In this document: positions 11,865 through 26,800 of the stretch, one piece after another | How positions within the stretch are numbered: position 1 is the stretch's first letter | Layout of the letters: the number at the start of each line of letters is the position of its first letter | NCBI RefSeq assembly: GCF_023078275.1 | Contig: NC_062998.1 | Location: 18,489,916 to 18,553,915 of the forward strand | Direction: 5' to 3' | Length of the DNA: 64,000 nucleotides | Origin: Leguminivora glycinivorella | Taxonomy: Eukaryota; Arthropoda; Insecta; Lepidoptera; Tortricidae | Notes under the pieces: generated by a model | What the model was told of the DNA's origin: nothing | Database searches by the model: none | What the model saw: only the letters and a program-made list of their open reading frames with translations | Translations under genes and position numbers: made by a program

Positions 11865-14800
11865 CTGAAACAAATATTCATTCTTATAATGACAAACTCA
11901 TTTCTATGTATGTTTTAAACAACATCAATGCTCAAGCTCGATACAAATAATAGTGTTCTAACTATTCTGACTTGTAAATAATAAACTAACTGAATGAACT
12001 GAGCTAATTAAATTTCATAAATCACTTGCTGTCACGCTGAAATGGTATTAAACTTTTCCTAGCGATTTTGGTATGAATATTTCAATGGTATTTTTGAGCC
12101 AAATCGAGTCGTGTGTGGTGTGTAAGTCACCTTTAACAAATCAAGCGCGGTGGCGCGCCGGTCGACGTCCACCTCGAGGCACTTGTCGAGGAAGTCCTGG
12201 AACACAGGACTGAGCTTGTCCTTGTCCTTGATGTCTGGCTTCCCGTTGGTCGCGATCAGGTACAGAGCCCGAAGAGGATTTTCATTAAGATAAGGCGGTT
12301 CTCCTTCGATCATTTCTATAGCCATAATACCTAACGACCATACGTCCACCTGCAACATTGTATATTATTTTTAGTATTTGTTTCCATGTTGACAATGTTT
12401 ATGTTTATTATTGTTTGATGACGAAAGATTTAGTTTGTAGATTCGGGAAGCGATTACGAGACTACGACTTCTTATTGTGTTTAGTTCTATTCCGATATAC
12501 CTACTGTTATTTGTAGTGCAAAATCATTTACATTATTATTATTACACGGAAACCAACCAACGTGTCATGCTATTTCAGTCAGAAAAGAGTCATTGACATT
12601 GAGTAAAGCATGCGAAATAAGATAGTTCCTGAGAAAATAAGTTGGTAAAAGATTATGCACTACATCTGTATCCAATGTTCACTAAGTATACCTTGGGTCC
12701 ATATTGCTTTCTCGTCACAACTTCGGGGGCCATCCAGTAAGGAGTGCCCACCATCGTCGTACGTTTATTTTGTTCAGGGGATATTTGCGCACAAAAACCG
12801 AAGTCAGCTGCAATGAAAAAGATTTATTCATTCAAACACTCCAATGGTCTACCAAACATTAACCCCCTTATTCATAAACGTTCAATAAAGTTATCAAGAC
12901 GGTAAAGTTCGTTTGTCCCTTTCTATCACACCAATACGTCGGAAAGGGACGAACGAACTTTATCGGCTTGATAACTGTGGTGTACGTTTATGAATAAGGG
13001 GGTAATGGTTTAGACAAGCGCGGATCCAGCTTCGTGCCCAGGGGGGGGTCACGTGGTAAAGGCCCGGGGCCCCAGGGGTGGGTCACGTGGTCTATTTGTA
13101 TGACCAAATTAGGCTCCAGGGGGGGTCATGACCCCCATGACCCCCCCTGGATCCGCGCATGGGTTTAGAAATGTGTATAGATTTTTAAACTTATTGGATA
13201 TGATAAATAACAAAATAATTATACAGATAATTGTTTACGCAAATTGTAAAAATAATTTGATATCAGTGATACAACAAGCATTTATATTCAATTTAAAATT
13301 CTATAGGTGGAAAATGCGATATAATAGTACCCTCAAACATTTCGAGTCGAGCTGATCTAAAAAACTGTGATACAATGTCACCTAATTGTGTTGTTGTTAT
13401 TGTTGGGATTGTCTCGACAAGCACCAGTTGACTGTTTAAAGAAATTTCACGGCGACTTACTACGGTGGCTATCTTCCAATCTAACACTAGACTCCGCCAT
13501 TGGCTCCTGTCCTGTGCGGTCCATCGATCAATCGTTACCTTTTCTTCAAACCTTATTGTAACTTAAATACTCACTCAATTTAACTTGTCCGTCGAGTCCT
13601 AGTAGAATGTTGTCGGACTTGATGTCTCGATGTATGACGTGGTTGGTGTGCAGGAAGTGCAGCGCCTGCAGCACCTCGCGGCACACGGCCGCGATCTGGC
13701 CCTCGTCCATGCACGTCTCCGTCACCACGTCCGTCAGCGACCCGCCCGCCAGGTACTCCATCACTACCCATAGCTCCTACAAACCATCATGTGTTAAGGG
13801 CCGTGCCTGCGCTAATGACTTTCGATTTCAACCCAATGATATTATGGTAGTTTCTATTTTATACTTCTACTATTTATTATATAGTGTCTCATAATTAATA
13901 CACAGCTCATTTTTTCTGTGATATTAGACCTCTAAGTTGACCAATTTTAGGCCAAAAAAAACTGGTTTTTTGGTCATAACTTTTGTTTTAATTAGTCTAA
14001 AAGTGTTTTTTGGACCATGTTTAAAAAAATAAGCACTTATTTCTTTCTTAATATGGCTCTTACGAATAGAGATAAAAGATTGAAGACCCAGATTTATCTT
14101 ATAGCTGTAGTGCAAATTTAAATATTTCAACACAAAACTTGTCAAAAATCGATGAAAACCTCATCTAACTCATTCAAAAATAACACTACTCTCGCCATTT
14201 GCACACATATTTAACGTCGGACAAAAGGTAAAATATAAATATCTAAATTATGTCATTAAGGATCACTTGCATCGACCACAGTTAGCAAACACATCAACTT
14301 CACGCAGCAGAAGTTGATGGAAATTTCCATACAAAAGAAATAGAACGTTAAATTCGGTATCAGACGGTTTGTTGCAACTGACTCTTAGTATCTAGTTTAC
14401 GTAGCAGCACGATGATGTATCAGTGAATTTTGCCGTTGCCAATTAATAACATATTAAGATAGTTAAGTAGCAGTTTTAACAGCGATTTTTCCGTTGGCTA
14501 TTCTTATAATCGGATCAGACCTTGACTCCACCAAATCATGAATTGCTTTCTTCGTTGCATTTCTTGAGTTATACATAGCGTAACTAACCCGTTAATCTGA
14601 ATATACATATAACATTTACCTCATTAACCAAATAACTGTCTAGATAATTAACAACGTTGTTGTGTTTGTTCTCCCGCATGACCAGGATCTCATTGATGAT
14701 GAGCTCTTTCTTAGGTTGTTGACTGAGGTTCATCTGTTTGATGGCCACTTCCATGCCCGTGGATGTTTCGATTGCCGTGTATACCGTACCAGATGCCCTA

Positions 14801-17800
14801 AAAATATACACATTTATATTATAATCACCTTCTACCATTTAGCTTATTGTGATGTTTAAAAGTCTCCATTTAGAATATTTAGACGAGGTCGTAAGTCCAT
14901 CAAGTTAATTCATCAACATAAGACGTAATGGGTATGTACAGATCCTTAGTGGCCCACAAATGAGGCACGGATTGGTTGAGTTTGTTGAGGTATATTTATG
15001 GAGCACTGGCTCACTGGATTGTGAAGGTATGTGAATAACGTGCTCACATTTCTTCAGAACATATTATTAGTATAATTTATTAAAAATAAATGTTGTTACT
15101 GCAATAGATTTTTAATATTTATGTTTATTATTGTTTCTCAAATAAATACACATAGAAACGGTAGTAAAACGTCAATATGTAACGCTTACTAATATGCCGT
15201 TATCTGGTTAAAGGGACCTTATTGTCGGTGGCGCTTACGTTCGCGGTGTCGTATTTGTATATGAACATCGTTCATAACGCAGTACAAGCCATCGACAATA
15301 CCCAGATAACGTCACATATAAGAATTACGTGAACGAAATCATACATACCCTTGGCCAATTTTTTCCATTTTTGTATATTTTCGATTGGGGTCACCAACGC
15401 TAACAATCGTTCTTAACTTCTCTAAAATCTCCTCATCAGTCATTTTCTTTTTCCTCTGCTGCTGTCCAGTCGCTCTTCTGGAAATATAGAAAGATATTGA
15501 TATTGAAAAAATATTTCAATTTATTTTATTTTTTTATTTTATATAAATCGTAATGAATGTTAACCAACCAAAATATAACACTTTTAAGTTCTCGCGCTTT
15601 GTACACATATTTAAAGTCACACACAGGTCGAACGCGATTAATCAGCATTATCCCGGTGACAAGTTGCTGGGACGTCAGTCTTCCGCGACCCACGGCCAGT
15701 GCAACCTGGGGCCCGTTTCTCGAAAGGTACAAGCCTTTTATTACAAGTGCGCGAACTGTCAAATCGTATGGGATGTCATGGAAACACACTTGTAATACAA
15801 GGCTTGTACCTTTCGAGAAACGGACCACTGGTCGAAACGTTGGAAAAAGGGTAAAATAATGTTAATTAATCGCGTTCGACCTGTGTGTGACTTTAAATAC
15901 ATTGAGAAAATCTTTTATGTTGGTGTTAAAAGTAGGTGATATAATAAATAACCCGGTTTCGGTGTTGGTCTGTGCGCCGTTAGAGGGCGGCGGGTGCGGC
16001 TGGTGCGCGGGCGGCGTCTGCGGCGCCGGCGCGCCCGTCGGGTTCTTGTTGCGGTCCAGCGGCGTCGGCGCCGGCGCCGGGCTCACCTCCACTCTGCTCG
16101 GTATCTGCTACAATTACCAAATAATCACTTCAAATATGCTCATCTTATGGTCATGACATCTCAGTAGTTATTAAAATGGAGCTTACCGGATGCGCAGTGA
16201 TGGTAGCGTGCGGGATGTGCGGTGGTGACGCCGGCGACGGCACGGGCCGTGGCGGCGGGGCTTCTTCCTCTTCGATAGGTTTCGTATACTGGAACAAATC
16301 ATTTTTACTTACAACAGTGCACCACTTTTTAATTAAGTACCATCGGGGCATAGTCTACCGATGGTTAGCTAACGCCGTGGCTTGCGTGGGCGACGGTCGC
16401 GCGACGGCGATGCGACGCATAGGAAATCAAACCTTATCGATATGGAAGTATGAGACGCGACGGCGTAAGGGTGTTGCTGTTTGTACTTAGATAATTTGAA
16501 ATGAAACATAATATAATGAAATATTTATAACTACGGTTTTTTAAACTTACTATACTCTTTGTGCGATTTTTTAAACTTACTATACTCTTTGTGCGATCGG
16601 GTCGAGACGGTGGCGGAGGCGGAGGCTCGGGGTGCTCCGTGTCCGTCGGAGTCGACGACGAGGGACTACTGGAAGACACTCGTGATACCGATGACCCTGC
16701 ATCAAAGATTTACCTTCATTTCATATTCAAATTAAAAGGGGAAGGGGGGTCCCTTTAATACAGTCAGTTTTATGAACAATAGGTAAAAAGGTTTTTTTTC
16801 TACGTGTTGGTGTCGGTACCTGAGTGCGTGGTGTGCATCTGAGCCGAGGTCATGTACTTGGAGGGCGGCGGCTGCGTGGCCGACGCGTCGTACCACTTGA
16901 GCACGTCGAGCACGGCCTGCGGGTTGCTCTTCTGCTCCTGCTTGCTGATGTTCGACGCCATGAGCAGCCGCGCCCATGCTTCTGGCATTCCCTGCAGATA
17001 CACACACACACACATATATATATATTACTGTTTGCTATGTAAATATAATGGAGAGGATGTTTGAGGGCATCGGGAACATATGCTAAGATATTTTTAGCTT
17101 GTTTTCAAAGGTATAACTGTAGTAAATTTTGCGGGGACTAGTCTTATGCCACCAATCAACGCTATCGTTTACACCTTTTAGGGTTCCGTTCCGTACCAAA
17201 AAGGTACAAAAGGAATCAAACCCTTAAGGTGCGACTCTATCCATCTGTCACATTACTAAATATCTCGAGAACTACATATGCTATCGATTTGAAATTTTTA
17301 ACCCCCACAAATTGAAAACATTATTTTCTTAAATTTATTAATATTAATATCAGAAAATGGCAAAAATGAAAGGGGGCCAACTGTAAATGTCAAGTTACTA
17401 GCTCAAGTGGGATATCGTTAGAAATAGCTCAAATTGTACATAATCAAAACTATATTCTATTCAACTAAAAATTTTACGGAATATCGGTTTCATTAAAATC
17501 GTGTCGGTATCTTGGAAACTTTTTTTTTTTATTGACAAAAGGATTTTACCAATTTAACCACCTTTGCGGATGGATATCGTACTTCAAATTAGCACGAGAT
17601 TTTACGTAAAACATTATCCTTCAAATAAAGTCAAAACTGTTGAAATCGATTAACTTTAGAGTTATATGAGAAACATGAAATTATTTTAACTCTTGAAAGT
17701 TTGTATGGATACGGAACCTTCGGTGGGCAAGTCCGACTCGCACTTGGCCGGTTTTATTTTGTTAGAACAGGACTACAGTTGACAGAAGTTTGGCGAGATT

Positions 17801-20800
17801 TAGAGTAAGGGAGTTATAATATATAATCATTACTTTAGGCAAGATAATAAGTAGAACAGCACGTTTTAGGAGTATGTACACTAGTACAGTACTTGATTCA
17901 GAGACTTATGTTAATTCATAGCTATTTGTCACCAATACATAGGTATAAAACAACCATCCACAGCCACACTACAAATTCGCAGATAACAGAAACGCACATA
18001 ACATTCTGTACAACCATACAGATTAAAAATGTCATGAGATTCAATCATACTATAAAGATAAGCCATTAAATTAGACGCTCAGAATATATGACAAAAAATA
18101 GTTACCTAAGATTATCTACATGACGTATCTAATGACAATTACCTAAATTTAAATCTAAAATATACAAAAATGAAGACTATTTGAAATTAAACATGGATAA
18201 AGTAAAAGTATAGATAAGGTACAGCGGGGCAAATCTCGACTGGGGGACAAATGTAACTGGTCCATTTTTTCCATGTTTTACAATGTTTGCATTATTATAT
18301 AGAGTGTCCGCTGGTTATACAGGCTGCCCGGTAATTAATGGACAACATTTTAACCACCAAGAGGGTGCCTTATACTGGTCCAGAAAATCGACATTAAGGT
18401 TTAGTAAAAGTCGCCTGGTTTTCGAGATTTTCACTTTTTAAAATTTTAATACTACCTAAAATTTTTTAAATTTCTTTTATTTCAATATCATAGTGTATTA
18501 ATGGAAAAAATGAATTAGTTACAATTGCCCACCAGTCGAGATTTGCCCCGCTGTACCTTACATTATACATATAAAAGAGTTTCTCGAATTAAATTTTCGG
18601 CCAATATGTAGTCATGTAACATTATAGTGGCTTCCTGTGTATGAATCAGGCATGAGTGGCTTTATCGAAATGTTGTCCTGAGCTGTATAGTAAAAATGTT
18701 TCGATCATCGAAATATCATGTTCATGACTAATGTTATTTTCTACAATAATTTCTCGTTACTGTGTGTTTAGTGTAGGTAGTTAGTTATACACCGTGTCCC
18801 AAAACTCAACGATAAGCCGGCACCAGAGGATGGAGCTGATTAGTCGAGAATAAATAAGAAATAAATTCGAAAATCGACATCCCTAATGTTATTTTTAACG
18901 ACCATGTCTACAAAATACTCAAATATTTCTGTTTCTTTTTTTTTGTTTTTGGAAACTTAAGTAGCCCTGTTATCGAACACAACCCTTAAAAATACCATAA
19001 CATAACACATCAAGTTTTACATTACAAAATAATCAAAATTCATTTTGCCGCTACAATATGGAAAGATTTTTTTCTTTCAGTCCACTTTTAAACATCATTG
19101 TGTAAAAAAATATTATTGACACCAATATGGCAATCGAAAGTTGACGCAACTAACCAAGATTCCAAAATTGTATAATAGGTAGGATACGTGGTCACAACAA
19201 AAAACAAAGAATTTTTAAACAAGAATTGACATTATTTCATGTTGGCGGTAAGGTCAGTGCGGGCAAGACCGGCATACTTTATTTGCCCTTAAAACTAGAC
19301 CAGTGGTTTTCAAACTTTATGGTGTCGCGGCCCTTTATGACTCCTTAATTTTATCGCGACCCCCATAGCTCTTTCTTTGCCAAATATTAGCTAAATATAT
19401 CAAGTATAACAAAACTGGATTTGCAGATTTATTTTCTGATTATGTTTGGCTATTGAAAGTAGCAAACGAGTATCTTGCCGCGATATCTTTGACGGAAACA
19501 TAATTACAGCAGATAAAGTTAACGGATTTCTAGCAAAAATAGAGTTGTGGACAACATCTTTATACAATATGAACGTGAACGTAGAAATCCATATTTATGT
19601 TATGGTGGAGAGCTTGCAAAGTTCTCAAAAAGTTGGATTTTGAATCTTTTTTTGAATAAATCGCGTACGCCTCGGTGAAAGAAGCAAATTTTGGAACTAG
19701 CATCTGATAGATTGCTAATAAATTGCAGTTGGTATCCATTTCAATTGGTGCGTTCTGGGTTTTCATGATCCCATTTGCTACTTTCGTATTTATGTGAGCT
19801 GACATTTTCAACAATGGTAGATATAAATACAAAAACAGGAATAAGAATTTGACTTTTCAAGAATTTGACTTCATTAAGTTAGAAAAAATCAAATCAGCCT
19901 GTCATAAGTTTCTCTTAAACCTAAACTTCGTGGCCCCCCAGGATAAGTGCCGCGACCCCCCTGACGGTCGCGACCCACACTTTGAAAAACACTGAACTAG
20001 ACTATTAAAGTAGTCTGGAGTAGTGATGTGCAAGTTGCGGAAACTTTCCAAAAAAATCTTAAATTTCTTGAAAAATTCACGAAACTTATGAAATGAAATG
20101 GAAAGTTTCCATCCATACAATTGTCCATATAAAGTACGGAAAGTTTCCGAAGTTTTCCTATGTGAAAATTTCAGAATTTTGGAAACTTTCCGTCGGCACA
20201 TCAGTAGTCTGGAGTGATCCGCATGGTCCTATGGGCTAGCAAATTTTATATTCTACACGAGCCTTCGAGAATGTCATATACTTGGAAATTTCGACCCTTG
20301 CTTTCGTGCACCGATGGCCGAGTGGTTTTCAGGCATTCGCCCGGTTAGCGGAGTACGCTGGTTCGATTCCAGCTCGGAACACTGGAGGCCTTGGTCACTT
20401 TTTCTTTGTATATGACATTTATTTAATGTTTATTTAATATTTTTCTACACAGCTTTTATAATACTTTGGTGAATTAAAGTAAACTTATGTGATAAAAATC
20501 ACTTTTTTTAAGGCTCGGCGGCTGGCCGTCCCCACGCGCTCAGTACGGAAAGACCGTTTGCTCGTTGTCGCGTAATTTAATATGGAAATAAGTTTAAAAA
20601 TTATGTTCATTGTTATATTCTGTAATAACAGGGAGTAATGTGATAGATATTAAAACAAATAACGTTGATATTTTCAACATATCAGCATTTTGCTATTTAT
20701 TAGGCAAGACCGTCATATGTCCCGTAAATGAGGTTGATAACCTTCTTTTTTCAGGTCCAGACAAAAGCAAAGCCGAAACTTATAATTAAAATTAACCTAC

Positions 20801-23800
20801 AACACCCGTTTAAACTCGACTTATTTCCCATAAAGCCTAAAAAAGGTGCCTTACTCTTATATGCCGGTCTTTCCGACTAGGCACAATTTCGAAGTTACAT
20901 ATTTCAGGACATAAAACAATAAATTGAACGCGTTTTAAGAGCATTAATTGTACTAGACAGGAAAAATGATTATTAAATTAACACGTTACATACATAATGA
21001 ACAAACATTCCAACTGCTTCTATTTTATTTTAATTTTTTGCGTAACCTTGTTGAACTCGATGGTCGAGTTCGAAACACGAATCGAGATTTTTGTTAACTA
21101 CGGCGCGATACCGCTCAAGACCGAGCAAAGTGGCGTGCTCTTGTTGGAGGCCAAAACTCATTTTGGGTTATCGCGCCAGCCAAGTAAGCAAGTAAGTGTC
21201 GTCCTAGGGATATCTATGGATTAAGGATGAAAAACTGGTATACTCGTACCTTACCTTCGGAGGTGTAACAAGTGATAGATATATAAATACAGAAGTTATA
21301 TTCAGTAGACGGTCTTTCTGGGTAGACGGTCTACCCGACACTGACCTTAATCATTTTTACGTACCTACTCAAAAAGGATATTTGTTGTTGAAAAATGTTT
21401 TTCTAAAATAATTGAGATATATATTTTTTTATCCTCATTCTTTATCATAAGAAGCTCTATCCTCTGGAGCTGGCCTATCGTTTGTTTTTGTTTTACGACA
21501 AATAGATATGAGAGTGTGCTTAATTTATGTATGTGTTATAAAATCTATGCAATAAAAGTTATAGAAAAAAAAATCGCAGATATAGAAAGAAATATACCAC
21601 AGACATTGAAAGAAACAAAAGAAATTTGCTAATGCTAATTGGTATACATGTAAGTATTTTTTTCTACTCCCGAACTGTTATGCGTCGTTTACAGGGTCGT
21701 GCACGGATCTTTAATACTCTACATAAAAGACTATGCGCACGCGCGCAGTAACGAAAAAATTGAAAACGCATTGCTTGGCTCTGTAACCATGGCAACGCAT
21801 TGTTATAACGTTACTGCGCGCGTGCGTGGAAAGCCGGCTGGGGATGGTTTTGGGCAGCTGGCTCGAGCGTTGGCAGTTTGCGTCAAAATACAGGAAACAG
21901 TGTGAATTTCACGAAAGTTATAACTATTAAAAACTAAGTGCATGGTCGTTGATAAAGTATTATAAACAACAAACGGTGTTTAACTGTGTCAAAAAATACT
22001 CGTGGCGTCTTTATTTGCAATTTTCGGCTTCGCCTCAAATTGTTACCCCCGTCACTCGCCATTTTTGACCTCCTTTAAACGCCGGTTGCACAAAATACTA
22101 TTCCAGAATAGATAGTATAGAGTATCCTGAATAGAGAATATATTTTAGAACAAAAAATAAGCATAGAGCAATAGCTTTATAGCGGTTCCTCGTGTGTTTC
22201 ATTAGCAGTGGTCTGTTATGAATGAATACTGCCATATCCGAACCTAACTGTCGCATGCAATACTAATAGGATGTGCAATCTGCTTGCATGACAACTGAAA
22301 CGTGCAACGAACTAGGATGTACAGATGTAGTGCGAAAAAGGTTTCCTTCGGAAACGTTCGTATTGTCACGCTAGTTCAGTCAATGTCAGTACATCTTGTA
22401 TTGACACTGACTGAAATAGCATGACACGTTCGTACGTTTCCGTAACAATACGAAGGCAACTCTTTTCGCACTGCATCTGTATTTATTATGATTGTCTCAA
22501 TTTGATTTCCGTCTATCTACGTTCAAACTTATGTTTGCGGATCATCAAAGTTAGAAAAGACGGAACATCACCAGATATTTAATACTCTAATAGTACCAAC
22601 ACGGTATAAAGCGAAATATGGCACATTACGTCGTATCTAATCACAACAAAGGAAAATAATTGGATTACTTTCATAAATATTTATGCCATAATTACCGTAA
22701 GTATTTGTATTATATTTATTTATTAACGCACAAATAAACAGTTTACATTAGAACAATGTCCCACAAAATAGTTTTCACGGTTTGACCGTGCTAGATCCCG
22801 ATCTGTGGACACTGATATATATATATAGATAGTTTCAGATCTGTCAATGTGTCAAATATAACCTAGTAGACTACTAGGTTATATTTGACACTAGTATAAC
22901 AGTACGAGCCGTAGCACATTTTAACAAGTCATAATTAAATCGTACTATGTAATTGGAAATTAACTTAAATTTTAAAAGGTACCTATAACAATTTTGAAAA
23001 GTTAGGGTTGTGTCAATCTTATACATATTTTCAAATTAGCCGAATAATCTTGTAATGAAATGGTAAGTAATTGTGGATTTTAAGTCCTGCCTTTTCTAAG
23101 GCTCGAATGGCCCACTTTTATTAAAATGTAAACGTGGTATGGAAACAGTCTATAGTACTTGTAATACCAGATGATTTACTATCCGTTGCCAAATGTATTC
23201 ACATTATAATTATGCATAAAATCAGGGGCGGCTCATTCCGCGATTCTATCGCCGCGCTACAAGGACATGTAGGCGGCCGCGAGTTCGCGACCCCTTCAGT
23301 GGTGACGACCTTCGCGCGGCGCAATAAAATTCAATGTAGGCTGCTCGCGCGCGGTCCGTTTGTTAACATAAGTAAGAATTTAGAATGGCGGCATTTTGTG
23401 AACATCAAAGGAGTGAGCCTTCTGTACTTGTACTATTATATATTTTGTGATAAAATACTGAATAACTATTAAATACCAATTACATTAAGAGTTGTAAGGA
23501 AGTATAAATCATATTTAAATGTATAAAAATACACTTGTACATAATCACACATAAATAATAATTAATAAGCATGCCATCTGCTGAGTATCCAAACCTGAAA
23601 TTAGGTTGATACGTCATCATTAGTTAAGAAATATAAATGCAGAGTGTGATACTACACAACTACCTATAACAATGAAGGCAAATATAATAGTGACAATATT
23701 ATTGCTATTTAAATTATTGTGGGCTACCTGTCAAATATCAAAAGCCCAGCAGCAGCACTAAGATAATATCTCCGTCCACTCATAATACTCATTTACTTGC

Positions 23801-26800
23801 TAAATGATTTACTAACTATTTTGGCTCAATGATCCAAAGTGAATCTTGGCTCCCGAAACGAGAGATCACCACCTGTCCCGATTCTGCGCAGCCTCTTGCC
23901 AGTCACTGACTTGAAACTGACGCAGATCCGCCGCCGCACTGTCCTCCCAGCGATACCTAGTTCGACCCGCCGGCGCCGGACGGCCACCAGCTGGTCGACC
24001 CAAGAACGCTGTTTTGACGGCCCGATCGTTTTATTCTATAATTGTATTATTATGAATTTATGATATAGATTGAAAAGTGATTCTATGTTATAAATAAGAC
24101 AATAGACCAAAAATACCTTTGGGAATACATAGTTAATCCAACCAAAATTAAGTTGATTATTTTGTGTTAAATGTTTAGCTTTAAGTACAGATTAAACATT
24201 GAAGGGCTTTTATCGAGGAATGTGGTTGCCCGGTCCCTGCTAATAATAAATAAGTAATAACCACCAAACAACTCTACTGTATATAATATACTGATGCACA
24301 TCATATACAACCTATAACTCATATTCATATTAGTGGAAGCACAGATGTCATATATACCATAGATCAAGCAAACGTATCTACTTAGCGTGTCAAATGAACT
24401 CAGTGAAATCCACTGAGTTGTCCGTCTTTACTCGCAGCTTGCAGCTTTCGGGCGTCAATTTTTGTAAGTTGAAGTCAACCAAAACATAAAAAATGCCTCG
24501 TTACGTGATATTAAATTGCAACAACACAAAAATTATGAACAATCAAGAGCCTGAGACATATTTAAAATTACAGGCAAGAATCAACTTCAGTCCAAATTTG
24601 ACACGCTCGGCCCCTATACAATATATGAATTTGTTTCTTCTATCTAAATTAAGTTCTGTGAGTGGAAGTAACTAATCAGTATAATAAAAAATAAACATTT
24701 TAATTTGGAAGTAATATTGGCTAGGGTTCTGTGGAGGGATGAAAGGAATGTTATAGAACGAGTGGTAAATATGAAGGTGATTGGATACAATGGTCTTTAC
24801 CCTTTGGTAAGGGGAATGCCTAAGCAAAGATGGATGGACTGTGTGAAGAATGACATGACAGTGAAAGGTATTAATATGGAAATTACGGGTCTGACAGAGA
24901 GGAATAGAAGAAGAAGATTTGCTGCGCCGACCCCAAATAATGGGAAAAGAGCAAGTGAATGATGATGTTCTGTAGTATCACACTGTGCAATTTTTGGAAT
25001 ACGGCTAAACGACAGTTTTTATTTGAAAGGCTGTTTGCTGATACATTTAAATGGAAACGAGAAAACAAAGAAATGTAATGCATATACTATATACTACTAG
25101 AATGCTAACACAATATGCTATTACTTACTGTTATAGGCAGCTTGAAACAAAAGCGATAATCATGGCACTCCATCCAAAGTTTAGTTTATGTGATAAATAA
25201 ATATCTAAAGTGCATACGTTTCTAAACTGTGTAGGTACCTAATCTAAAAGAATATATAGGATTCTATCTAAATAATTCTTCTTAATTTCTCCTCAGATTT
25301 TCAAATAGCATTTAGAATTCAATGCATATGTTATTTTACGATTACAGCAATGAAAACGAGTCATTTTGTTCGGACGTTCCATATCACTCAAATCCATTAC
25401 GGTGCTAGGACTAACTAATATATTTGTACGGAAACAAATAACAAATGTTCAAAGAGTTTTTTGTTTATTATTTGATTTTAGAATAAGAAATAATTACTAT
25501 TAAGTATTACTGATTACTGTTCAGTGTTTACTATGAATTAGTACGTAACGTTCGTACGTTTAGTAGGTACGTAAATACTGTTAAGTATCATAGCCCAATA
25601 ATTTACTGTAATATTTTTTAAATATTATGTCGGTTTATTAATTAAATTTCGTTTGACTATATAAAAAAATAACATTTTAAATTTTGTTGTAGTATCGTTA
25701 TTATTTTTTCATGTTTATCAAATTATTTTGTCTACGATTGACTAAATTAAGGGGTATGGAAAGGAAGGCCCTTAGCAGTTACTGCATGCAGAATCATTAT
25801 AATACTACACTAATTGGATCGTTACATCTAATATCCCATTTCGAAGATTTCATCATTCGTTCATGACGTTAACATGCCGACAATTCTTAAATCGTAACTT
25901 CTTAACTCCCACTTCCCACATTACTATTTTGACCACAGTCCCAGATCATTCACATTCTCATTATGAGATTTATGAGCTAATGTGCTCCACTGGTCCCAAA
26001 AATGCGGACCATACGAGTACATACTTATATAAGAATGTAGACGAGTAGCACTATATGAACCACATGGGAATGTCGACAAGATAGGAAAATGACGATGTGG
26101 GAATGTCAACGAATCAGAATCGATAAACTATTTGGGAATAATGAGTAATGATGTTTAGAGGGTGACGAACTGACTAAATAGGATTGTGGACGAAGCAGTC
26201 CCGCGTCCATCACTTTGTTAGTTTTCAAACGTTAAGTTGATAATAAGTATAAGAATAATTTACTATTTCGTAATCCTATTTGATATGCGCAGCTTTAGTC
26301 AACTTCAATTTCTCTCAGAGGGTAAAAATACAGTTTTTCATGAGCACTTCTTTTTAGTTACAATAATATTTAAGAAAAATTTGTAACATTCATCCAAAAT
26401 TCGATTCATCCATACTAATATTATAAATGGGAAAATGTGTGTGTCTGTTTGTTTGTCCGTCTTTCACGGCGAAACGGAGTGATGTATTGACGCGATTTTA
26501 TAAGTGGAGATAGGCTACTTTTTGTCTCTTTCTAAGTCCCCACTTCCCTAGAATGGGGGGTGGAAGTTTGTATGGAGCATAAAAATAACATTATTTCTGG
26601 ATGAGATGGGTGTAGATGTAAAACAATATACAAGTAGTATACAAGTGTATACTTTCCATTGGCTATATCATTTTTAAAACGATCCCAGACAGGGGGTAAA
26701 AATACAGTTTTCACGACCACTTTTTTAGGGTTCCGTAGTCAACTAGGAACCCTTATAGTTTCGCCATGTCTGTCTGTCCGTCCGTCCGTCCGTCCGTCCG

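Noticed and set aside
20021..20206. 12-13-bp target duplications implying retroposition
   Set aside because: When TAGTGATG/CATCAGTA are taken as the element ends, both copies have clean 8-bp duplications, fitting hAT; the longer match at one copy is chance.
20308..20381. Functional tRNA gene
   Set aside because: Acceptor stem has two mismatches and U33 is replaced; better explained as a SINE head or pseudogene.
23134..23472. 112-residue reading frame
   Set aside because: Runs through a GC-rich dispersed repeat; no domain.
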